From contig NZ_JNWV01000026.1 of assembly GCF_000716535.1 (NCBI RefSeq), forward strand, positions 1 to 64,000: a stretch of DNA of 64,000 bases, written 5' to 3'. Of the stretch, positions 17,701 to 24,787 are shown piece by piece. The notes under the pieces are model-generated. The model was given only the letters and a program-made list of their open reading frames with translations, was not told the DNA's origin and searched no databases. The stretch is from Streptomyces flaveolus (lineage in GTDB: Bacteria; Actinomycetota; Actinomycetes; Streptomycetales; Streptomycetaceae). Each line of letters starts with the position of its first letter. Within the stretch, counting starts at the first letter, position 1. Position numbers and translations under genes: made by a program.

Positions 17701-18147
17701 TCAGGCGGCCTTGACGTGCTCGGCATCGACCCGTGCGGTGACACCGGTCCCGACGAGGGTGCGGGTGACGTCGGCGGAGGCGTAGATCGACAGGATGCGC
17801 ATGGGCTCGGTGGCGGAGGCGTTGCGGAAGCGGTGAGGCACACCGGCGGGGACGTACGTGGCGTCGAAGCGGGTGACGTGGTGTTCGGTGCCGTCGATCT
17901 CGACGACGGCGTCGCCTTCCAGGACGGTCACGCTCTCCGGGCGGTTGTGGGCGTGCAGGGCAATGGCCGCGCCGCCCTCACGCCGGTCGAGCGTGAGCAC
18001 AGCGTCGGTGTCGTAGTCAGCGGCCAGGGCCACGTTCACCGCATCCGCGAGGCCCGGGTCCAGGTCGCGACAGCGGGCACGCACCGACTGGGCGACACCC
18101 GGATGGTCCTCCGTGATCTCGGGCAGAACGACACGGCCCCGTCGCAC
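17701..18147 (-). CDS. Chimeric ORF: PIN-domain tail fused to cupin
   Basis: Open frame of 148 codons joining two unrelated protein pieces. Residues 1-55 match the C-terminal part of a VapC-type PIN-domain nuclease: RVVLPEITEDH, then DLDPGLADAVNVALA with the conserved Asp35, and AVLTLDRR. Residues from about 58 onward are a small cupin with likely metal ligands His65, His67, Glu71 and His105 (ALHAHNRPESVTVLEGD; VPAGVPHRFRN). The cupin lacks its usual first strands and the PIN part lacks its N-terminal half, which lies upstream in other frames (18148-18291). Translation would need the GTG at 18147, which has no clear ribosome binding site. This is probably a deletion-fusion relic; whether a cupin protein is still made is unknown. 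Confidence 0.65.
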   Translation of the reverse strand: MRRGRVVLPEITEDHPGVAQSVRARCRDLDPGLADAVNVALAADYDTDAVLTLDRREGGAAIALHAHNRPESVTVLEGDAVVEIDGTEHHVTRFDATYVPAGVPHRFRNASATEPMRILSIYASADVTRTLVGTGVTARVDAEHVKAA

Positions 18148-18291
18148 TCGGTGGCGGATGCCGTCGACCGCGCTGAGCGCCGCTCACGGCGGAGCTCGCG
18201 CGTGGCGGCGTGGTCGATCTCCGCCCGATGCTCGGGGGGCGGAGTCGAGCGCCGCAAGCAGCCCGGTCGTCTCCGCGACGACGACGATCAC
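18148..18291 (-). pseudogene. Decayed VapC/PIN toxin, N-terminal remnants
   Basis: A GTG at 18291 overlaps the preceding stop (GTGA) and opens a frame reading MIVVVAETTGLLAALDS, the typical first strand and helix of a PIN-domain ribonuclease, with Glu where the first catalytic Asp is expected. The reading continues in a second frame from the C6 run at 18234-18239 (PEHRAEIDHAATREL), then shifts again near 18181 into the frame AALSAVDGIRHRVRRGR, which runs straight into the 17701-18147 ORF. About 20 codons expected between PEHRA and AEIDH are missing. Two frameshifts plus an internal deletion indicate a dead toxin gene. The assignment rests on recalled family patterns, not a search. Confidence 0.6.
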
Positions 18292-18479
18292 GCAGCGGTC
18301 CCGGTCCCGCGGCGCACCGCCTCGGCAACGGCGTCACGCACGTCATGCCGGCCAGGAGTGCGTCCCCCTCCCCGGAAGATGCGGGAGACAAGAGGCCCGT
18401 CCCCTACACGGTTGGCCATGGCCGCGAGAGGGACGCCCTGGCGGATGATCTCTGCCTCGCTGATGTGTGTGTACCACAA
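18288..18479 (-). pseudogene. Probable antitoxin remnant preceding PIN toxin
   Basis: A 63-codon frame whose stop overlaps the GTG of the PIN-toxin remnant, the usual arrangement of a VapB-like antitoxin followed by VapC. The first half (VSEAEII-type stretch ISEAEIIRQGVPLAAMANR) resembles the segment after a ribbon-helix-helix DNA-binding part, which is itself missing, and the end RDAVAEAVRR is typical of antitoxin tails. It seems truncated at its N-terminus. A functional antitoxin is unlikely to be required, since the toxin is broken. Confidence 0.4.
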
Positions 18480-18582
18480 TGATGTATGCCCATTGCGTCC
18501 GGGCGGCTCCGAGGGTCTGCACCGCTTCCGGCGGGCCCGCGGCCGCTGACGAACACCCCCGAGCGAACGAGAGACAACCGGT

Positions 18583-20091
18583 ATGACGACCGCGCACTGG
18601 CTCTTCGGCGATCAGCTCGGCCCGCACTTCCTCGCTCCGGCGGGCGGGGACGGGCCCGGCCACGGGGCGCCCGTGGTGATGGTCGAGGCCCGGTCGGTCT
18701 TCCGGCGCCGCCGCTTCCACCGCGCCAAGGCGCACCTGGTGCTCTCCGCGATGCGGCACCGTGCGGCGGAGCTGGGCGAGCGGGTGACGTACGTCAGGGC
18801 GGAGACCTACCGGGAGGGACTGCGCCGCGCCGTGGGGGACGCACCGGTCACGGTGTGCCACCCCACCTCTCACGCGGCCCTGCGGCTGGTGCGCTCCCTG
18901 CCGCGGGTGAGACTGCTGCCCGCGCGCGGCTTCCTGGTGTCGCACGAGGACTTCGTCCGCTGGGCCGGTGGACGCGGGGGACGGCGGCTGCTCCAGGACG
19001 ACTTCTACCGCTGGGTGCGCCGCGAGCACGACCTGCTGATGGAGGGCGGTGAGCCGGCCGGCGGGCGGTACAACCACGACCACGACAACCGCGAACCGCC
19101 ACCGCGCGGCGCCGGAACACTGGACGTGCCGGGGCCGTACCGGCCACGGGAGGACGACATCGACGCCGGGGTGCGCGACGACCTCGACCGGTGGGAGCGC
19201 GAGGACGGCGTGCGCTTCGTCGGCCGCGACGGCCCGCGCCGCTTCCCCGCCACCCGGCGCGAGGCGCTGTCGGCGCTGCGCCGCTTCGTGGAGCTGCGCC
19301 TGGCGTCGTTCGGGCCGTTCGAGGACGCCATGCTGGCCGGCGACCCGGTGATGAGCCACAGCCTGCTGTCGTCGTCGCTGAACCTCGGGCTGCTGCACCC
19401 GGCGGAGTGCGTGGAGCGCGCCGAGCAGGCGTGGCGGGCGGGCGCCGTCCCGGTGAACAGCGCGGAGGGCTTCGTGCGGCAGGTGGCGGGCTGGCGTGAG
19501 TACGTCTGGCAGCTGTACTGGCACTTCGGCGAGGACTACCGGCACGGCAACGCGCTCGGCCACACGCGGGACCTGCCGGAGTACTTCGCCGAGCTGGACG
19601 CCGACGCGGTCACCGCCCGTTGTCTGGCCACCGCGCTCGCCCAGGTGCGCGACACCGGCTGGACGCACCACATCCCCCGGCTGATGGTGCTGGGCAGCCA
19701 CGCCCTGCAGCGCGGCTGGGACCCGGCCGCCGTCACCGACTGGTTCCACCGCTGCTTCGTGGACGGCTACGACTGGGTGATGCTGCCGAACGTGGTCGGG
19801 ATGTCCCAGTACGCGGACGGTGGCCGGATGACCACCAAGCCGTACACCTCGGGCGGCGCCTACATCCACCGCATGAGCGACCTGTGCGACGGCTGTGCCT
19901 ACCGGCCCGCCGAACGGACCGGCCCGCACGCCTGCCCCTACACCTCCGGGTACTGGGCCTTCCTGCACCGCCACCGGCGGATGCTGTCCGGCAACGCCCG
20001 CATGCGCCGGGCGGTGCAGGGCCTGGACCGGCTGCGCGACCTGGAGGAAGTGCTGCGCGAGGAGCGGCGGCGGACCGGTACCACACCGTGA
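18583..20091 (+). CDS. FeS-type cryptochrome/photolyase (PhrB-like)
   Basis: Protein of 502 residues of the iron-sulfur bacterial cryptochrome/photolyase group, expected to bind FAD and repair UV photoproducts, such as (6-4) lesions, in DNA. The N-terminal domain opens HWLFGDQLGPHF, the family hallmark. The C-terminal half contains the FAD-binding helices (MSHSLLSSSLNLGLL, WREYVWQLYW, MLPNVVGMSQYADGG) and a cysteine cluster, LCDGCAY and HACPY, appropriate for the [4Fe-4S] site together with an upstream Cys. It is monocistronic and convergent with the MMPL gene; the decayed toxin-antitoxin locus lies just upstream on the other strand. No carotenoid genes accompany it here. Confidence 0.88.
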   Translation: MTTAHWLFGDQLGPHFLAPAGGDGPGHGAPVVMVEARSVFRRRRFHRAKAHLVLSAMRHRAAELGERVTYVRAETYREGLRRAVGDAPVTVCHPTSHAALRLVRSLPRVRLLPARGFLVSHEDFVRWAGGRGGRRLLQDDFYRWVRREHDLLMEGGEPAGGRYNHDHDNREPPPRGAGTLDVPGPYRPREDDIDAGVRDDLDRWEREDGVRFVGRDGPRRFPATRREALSALRRFVELRLASFGPFEDAMLAGDPVMSHSLLSSSLNLGLLHPAECVERAEQAWRAGAVPVNSAEGFVRQVAGWREYVWQLYWHFGEDYRHGNALGHTRDLPEYFAELDADAVTARCLATALAQVRDTGWTHHIPRLMVLGSHALQRGWDPAAVTDWFHRCFVDGYDWVMLPNVVGMSQYADGGRMTTKPYTSGGAYIHRMSDLCDGCAYRPAERTGPHACPYTSGYWAFLHRHRRMLSGNARMRRAVQGLDRLRDLEEVLREERRRTGTTP

Positions 20092-20163
20092 AGCGAGTGC
20101 CTGCGGGGCTGCGCCGAGGCACGGCGTATGGCCCGAAGGCCGCACCACGGCACCGGTGCACGG

Positions 20164-20186
20164 CGGCTGAGGCCGGCTTTCAGCCG
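20164..20186. terminator. Hairpin between convergent photolyase and MMPL genes
   Basis: CGGCTGA (20164-20170) pairs with TCAGCCG (20180-20186), loop of nine bases, overlapping the MMPL stop codon. It is a modest stem that might end both convergent transcripts. Confidence 0.3.
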
Positions 20187-22312
20187 TCCCTGCGGCCGGT
20201 GCGGGAGGGGACGCCTGCGCCCGCCACCGCGGGCGAGGTCTCTTCCTGTCGCCCGGAACCCGGCCGGGTGGGCCACCAGACGCGGTCCCCAGCGTCCCGC
20301 ACCAGGGCCGGGACCAGCAGCGAGCGCACCACCAGCGTGTCCAGGAGCACGCCGAAGGCGACGATGAACGCGATCTGCACCAGGAAAGCGAGGGGGATGA
20401 CCCCGAGCGCGGCGAAGGTGGCGGCGAGGACCGCCCCCGCGGAGGTGATGACCCCGCCGGTGGCGACCAGTCCGCGCCGCACGCCCTCCCGCGTGCCGTG
20501 GCGCAGGGTCTCCTCGCGGACCCGGGACATCAGGAAGATGTTGTAGTCGACACCGAGGGCGACAAGGAAGACGAACCCGTACAGCGGCACGGACGGGTCG
20601 GTGCCGCTGAAGCCGAACAGGTCGCGGAAGACGAACGCGGCGACGCCGAGGGTGGCGGTGTAGTTGAGGGCGACGGTGAGCACGAGCAGGAGCGGCACGG
20701 CCAGGGTGCGCAGCAGCAGCACCAGGATGACCAGGACGACCGCGAGCACCACGGGCACGATGACGGTCCGGTCCCGCTCCGCCGCACGGAGGGTGTCGTA
20801 CTGCTGGGCGGTGTAGCCGCCGACCAGGGCGCGGGCGTCCGGCAGCGCGTGCAGCGCGGTGCGCAGCCGGGCGACGGTGTCGCGGGCGGCCTGGGTGTCC
20901 GGGGCGGCCTTCGCGGTCGCCTCGAAGCGCACCCGCCCGTCCACGACGCGCGGCTTCGCCCCGGGACGGCCCTCGGCCCCCGTGGCAGTCACCACCGCGA
21001 TGCCGGAGGTGGCGCGCACGGTGCGGGCCACCTCACCGGCCGCGGCGGCGTCGGCGAGGACCACCACGGGGGTGCCGGCACCAGCCGGGAAGTGGCGGGC
21101 CAGGGTCTGCTGGGCGGCGACGGACGGCACGTCCCGGACGAACGTCTCATCGAGCGGCACGCCGCGGGAGTCGAGGGCGAGGGCGCCCGCCGAGCAGACG
21201 AGCAGGCCCGCCAGGGCGAGCGCCCACACGCGGCGCGGTGCCCGGTCCACCAGGGCGGCGACACGGCGCCACAGTCCCGTGGCGCCCGCGTGGCGCTCCG
21301 GGTGGGCCGGCCAGTAGGCGGCCCGGCCGAGCAGGGCGAGGACCGCGGGCAGGAAGGTGAGGGCGCTGAGCACGGCGGCGGCGATGCCCATGGCGCCGAC
21401 CGGGCCCAGCGCGCGGTTGTTGGTCAGGTCGCTCAGCAACAGGGTGATCAGGCCGAGGGCGACGGTGCCGGCGCTGGCGAGGACGGCGGGCGCCGAGCGG
21501 CGCAGGGCGGTCCAGGCGGCGGCACGGCTGTCCCGTCCCGCGGCCAGTTCCTCGCGGCAGCGCGCGGTGACCAGCAGCGCGTAGTCGGTGGCGGCGCCGA
21601 TGACGAGGATGGACAGGATGCCCTGCACCTGCCCGTCGACGCGCACCAGGCCGTGGTCGGCCAGCGCGTACACCACGGCACAGGCCAGGCCGAGTGCGAA
21701 GACGGAGCCGGTGATGACGGCGAGCGGCAGCAGCAGCGAGCGGTAGACGAGCAGCAGAATGACCAGGACCGTCAGCAGGGCGACGGCCAGCAGGACCCCG
21801 TCGATGCCGGAGAACGCGTCGGCGAGGTCGGCCTGCGTGGCGGCCGGGCCGGCCAGCTGCACCCGGGTGCCGGGGACCCGCTCGGCCGCGGCGCGCACCT
21901 TCTCCAGGGTGGGTGCGAGCTGATCGCCGAGGTCGGGGCGGAGCGGCACGACGGCCTGGAGGGCCTCGCGGTCGTCGGAGGGCAGGGCGGGGGACGGCGT
22001 GCCGACCGTGCCTGTCGCGCCGGTGAGCCCGGCCACGGCCGCGGTGGCCGGCTGCTGCCGGCCGGTGACCTCGCCGCCGCCGTCGGCGGTCCACAGCACG
22101 ATCACGGGCAGGGTCTCGCGCTGCTGGAAGGCGGCCTGTTCCCGCAGGACGCGGGTGGACTCGGCGCTGCGCGGCAGGAAGGCGGCCTGGTCGTTGGTGG
22201 CGACCTCGCCGAGGCGCCCGGCGAAGGGGCCGAGCAGTGCGCCCACCACGAGCCAGGCGGCGATCATGGCGAAGGGTACGAACCGGTGGGCTCGCTGGTG
22301 CTGGGGCTTCAT
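20180..22312 (-). CDS. MMPL/RND-family exporter
   Basis: Second MMPL-type proton-driven exporter in the window, 710 residues. A first helix (about 13-33) precedes a large extracellular loop (to about 165). The first helix bundle contains IGAATDYALLVTARCREEL and the second, after another loop, contains LVALGVDYNIFLMSRVREE; each holds the Asp-Tyr pair of the family. AAGGAG lies close before the ATG, giving a strong ribosome binding site. A MarR regulator is encoded 154 bp upstream on the same strand, with an inverted repeat between them, so drug- or metabolite-inducible expression is likely. It shares only family architecture with the exporter at 4180-6420. Confidence 0.92.
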   Translation of the reverse strand: MKPQHQRAHRFVPFAMIAAWLVVGALLGPFAGRLGEVATNDQAAFLPRSAESTRVLREQAAFQQRETLPVIVLWTADGGGEVTGRQQPATAAVAGLTGATGTVGTPSPALPSDDREALQAVVPLRPDLGDQLAPTLEKVRAAAERVPGTRVQLAGPAATQADLADAFSGIDGVLLAVALLTVLVILLLVYRSLLLPLAVITGSVFALGLACAVVYALADHGLVRVDGQVQGILSILVIGAATDYALLVTARCREELAAGRDSRAAAWTALRRSAPAVLASAGTVALGLITLLLSDLTNNRALGPVGAMGIAAAVLSALTFLPAVLALLGRAAYWPAHPERHAGATGLWRRVAALVDRAPRRVWALALAGLLVCSAGALALDSRGVPLDETFVRDVPSVAAQQTLARHFPAGAGTPVVVLADAAAAGEVARTVRATSGIAVVTATGAEGRPGAKPRVVDGRVRFEATAKAAPDTQAARDTVARLRTALHALPDARALVGGYTAQQYDTLRAAERDRTVIVPVVLAVVLVILVLLLRTLAVPLLLVLTVALNYTATLGVAAFVFRDLFGFSGTDPSVPLYGFVFLVALGVDYNIFLMSRVREETLRHGTREGVRRGLVATGGVITSAGAVLAATFAALGVIPLAFLVQIAFIVAFGVLLDTLVVRSLLVPALVRDAGDRVWWPTRPGSGRQEETSPAVAGAGVPSRTGRRDG

Positions 22313-22346
22313 CGGGCTCCTTCGACGACTCGGCCCGTTTGCTCGA

Positions 22347-22368
22347 CAATCAACAATCTCAATGATTG
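22347..22368. promoter_or_regulatory. Putative MarR operator
   Basis: CAATCA (22347-22352) and TGATTG (22363-22368) form a perfect inverted repeat with a ten-base AT-rich spacer, in the gap between the marR and MMPL genes. Low GC in an otherwise GC-rich region and the position 35 bp before the MMPL start fit an operator or promoter. Confidence 0.4.
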
Positions 22369-22466
22369 AAGCATTTGCGGCGCCGGAGATCTCCCCGGGG
22401 TATCCCTCATGCTTCCGTCTGCCCCTGGAATCCGGATGCAGGGGCCTGGAGGAATCCGGGCGCGGC

Positions 22467-22991
22467 TCAGCCGTCGCCCAGTTCCGGCATCTCTCCCAGA
22501 GCGTCGTTGAGCGCGGTCAGGAAGCGCAGCGCCACCTCCAGCTCGCGCTCGTCGAACGCGGCCCCGGCACGGCGCAGGGCCTCCGCGAGGGGGCGGAAGT
22601 GGGTGCGGGTTGCGGCGCGGGCGTCGGCTGCGTAGCGCAGGTGGACGACGCGGCGGTCGGCGTCCTCCCGGACCCGGCGGACGTGTCCGGCGCGTTCCAG
22701 CCGGTCGATGCAGGCGGTGACCGCGCCGGAGGTGAGGCCGAGCACGGCGCGCAGCCGACCGGGGGTCATCGGCTCGGTCGCGTCCAGGATCGCGGCGAGC
22801 GCCTGCACGTCGGTGGGGTGCAGGTTCTGCCGCACCGCGTACTGGTGCACGACCCGGCCGACCTCGCCGTGCATACGGCGCAGTTGGACGGCGAAGGCGG
22901 CCAAGTCACCGGCGAAGGCGGGGGGCTGGTCACCCGTGGAGGGGCCGCCCGGCGCATGCCGCGGACGCGCTCCGCTGGTGTCGGTGTCCAC
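22467..22991 (-). CDS. MarR-family transcriptional regulator
   Basis: Winged-helix regulator of about 174 residues. The core shows the MarR pattern: a dimerisation helix (QLRRMHGEVGRVVHQYAV), helix-turn-helix (MTPGRLRAVLGLTSGAVTACIDRLERAGHV) and the wing with the conserved Asp-Arg-Arg (REDADRRVVHLRY). The GTG at 22991 is taken as start, because the longer in-frame extension is Arg/Pro-rich and unlike the family; no Shine-Dalgarno is clear, so this is tentative. It precedes the MMPL exporter gene in the same direction and probably represses it. Confidence 0.9.
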   Translation of the reverse strand: MDTDTSGARPRHAPGGPSTGDQPPAFAGDLAAFAVQLRRMHGEVGRVVHQYAVRQNLHPTDVQALAAILDATEPMTPGRLRAVLGLTSGAVTACIDRLERAGHVRRVREDADRRVVHLRYAADARAATRTHFRPLAEALRRAGAAFDERELEVALRFLTALNDALGEMPELGDG

Positions 22992-23240
22992 CGGCGCATC
23001 GTACCGGGGTCCTCGTGGCCCACGTCGGCCGAGCATGGTGGCGCCGACGCGTTCAGCGGCCTCCAGTCGTGGAACAGGTGCCGGGAGAAGTCGTAGGCGA
23101 AGCCGGGGTCCGGGTGCCGCGTCGAAGCTGCCCGGCGCGGACACAGCATCGTCCGGCATGCCGCCTGTTCCACGTCATGCGTCGTCGGAAACAGATCGGG
23201 AGCACCCACACACGCCCGAGCAACTCGGGACAAGAGCAGG

Positions 23241-24569
23241 TCAGATGCCCTTCGCAGCAGGCTCCAAAATCGCCACGCACTCCACATGATGCGTCATCGG
23301 AAACAGATCGAACGCCCGCAGCGTCCGCACCCGGTAGCCGCCCTCCCGGAAGTACCCCAGGTCCCGGGCCAGCGCAGCGGGGTCGCAGGCGACGTACGCG
23401 ATGCGGCGGGCGCCGAGGGAGGAGAGGTGGGCCACCGTCTCGCGGCCGGCGCCCGCGCGGGGCGGGTCGAGGACGATCAGGTCGACCTCCGTGATGCCCG
23501 TGCGCGGCAGGACCGACTCGACCTTGCCCTGCTCGACGCGGACGCGGGGGAAGTCGGCGAGGTTGTGCCGCGCGTCCTCCACCGCCCGCTTGCCGGACTC
23601 GATGCCGAGGACCGCGCCCTTCTCGCCGAGGCGGTCGGCGAGCGCGCCGGCGAAGAGGCCGACACCGCAGTAGAGGTCCAGGGCCGTCTCGCCCTTACGG
23701 GGCAGCAGTCCCTGCATGACGGCGGTGACGAGCGTGTCCGCCGCCTTCGGGTGGACCTGCCAGAAGCCGCCGTTGCCCACCCGGTGCGTACGGCCGTCCG
23801 CGCGTTCGCGGACGAAGGGGCGGCCGTGGACGCGGTGCACTCCGCCGGACTTCTCGTCCACGCGCAGGACCGACACCGGCCGGTCCAGTTCGACCAGCGG
23901 GAGGCGGGCACCCGGGCGCGGGGTGAGGATCACCTGGCGGTCCTGGGATCCGGTCGCCGCGATGGCCTCGACCGATTCCATGCCGGTCCAGTCACGCTTC
24001 TCGATGCCCAGCTCGCTGACGCCCGCCGCCGCGATCATGCAGTGGTCGATGCGCTCGACCTCGTGCGAGCGGTGCCGGCGCAGACCGGCGTGGCCCTCGG
24101 CGTCGACGGCGTACTGGACGCGGGTGCGCCACTGCGGGACCTGTCCGGCGGGCAGCTTGTCGCCCTCGGCCGGGACCACGGTGCCGTCCCAGCCCGCCTC
24201 CTCGGGGGTGAGGCCGGCGAGCCGCTGGAGCTGTTCGGCGATCACCTCCGCCTTCAGCCGGCGCTGGGCGCCCGGCTTGGCGTGCTGCCAGTCGCAGCCA
24301 CCGCAGCGGCCGGGGCCGGCGAAGGGGCAGGGGGCCTCGATGCGGTCCTTGGACGCCTCCAGGACCCGTACGGCGTCCGCGCGCAGGAAGCGGGCGCCTT
24401 CCTCCCCCTCGGTCACCCTCGCCACCACCCGCTCGCCGGGCAGCGCGTGCCGGACGAACAGCACCTGTCCCTCGGGCGTACGGGCGATGCAGTGGCCGCC
24501 GTGGGCGACGGGGCCGATCTCGACCTCGTACTCCTCGCCCACCAGAGACTTGGTCGGTTCTGCCTGCAT
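23241..24569 (-). CDS. TrmA/RumA-like class I SAM RNA methyltransferase
   Basis: RNA uridine-5 methyltransferase family protein of 442 residues with an N-terminal TRAM domain (about 8-70, GPVAHGGHCIAR). A cysteine cluster follows (CPFAGPGRCGGCDW), fitting the [4Fe-4S] ligands of this family. The C-terminal Rossmann methyltransferase has LDLYCGVGLFAG for S-adenosylmethionine, LIVLDPPRAGAG and the nucleophile Cys in YVACDP. The ATG at 24569 gives the normal N-terminus (MQAEPTKSL). It is followed on the same strand, in the actinobacterial gene order, by the APC transporter upstream. Target nucleotide (tRNA U54 or rRNA) cannot be decided. Confidence 0.88.
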   Translation of the reverse strand: MQAEPTKSLVGEEYEVEIGPVAHGGHCIARTPEGQVLFVRHALPGERVVARVTEGEEGARFLRADAVRVLEASKDRIEAPCPFAGPGRCGGCDWQHAKPGAQRRLKAEVIAEQLQRLAGLTPEEAGWDGTVVPAEGDKLPAGQVPQWRTRVQYAVDAEGHAGLRRHRSHEVERIDHCMIAAAGVSELGIEKRDWTGMESVEAIAATGSQDRQVILTPRPGARLPLVELDRPVSVLRVDEKSGGVHRVHGRPFVRERADGRTHRVGNGGFWQVHPKAADTLVTAVMQGLLPRKGETALDLYCGVGLFAGALADRLGEKGAVLGIESGKRAVEDARHNLADFPRVRVEQGKVESVLPRTGITEVDLIVLDPPRAGAGRETVAHLSSLGARRIAYVACDPAALARDLGYFREGGYRVRTLRAFDLFPMTHHVECVAILEPAAKGI

Positions 24570-24711
24570 GGTGGGGTGACTCCAGACCTGGAAATCGGGG
24601 AAAGGGGGCGGCCCGCACCGGCGGGCCCGACAACAGCCCACCAGTCTACGGCCTTCCTGCCCCGCCCCAGACCTCGCCCGTGGGCTCCTTCGACCCCACC
24701 TCAGCCTTCAC

Positions 24712-24729
24712 GCCGCGGGCCCCCGCGGC
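24712..24729 (-). terminator. Hairpin downstream of APC transporter gene
   Basis: GCCGCGGG (24712-24719) pairs perfectly with CCCGCGGC (24722-24729) across two bases (effectively a tight four-base loop). It lies 59 bp past the transporter stop in a pyrimidine-rich stretch of the plus strand. Confidence 0.4.
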
Positions 24730-24787
24730 ATCTCCGCCCCACCCCAGCCCTCACCCCGCGGGCATCATCCACCCCACACCGGTCCTC

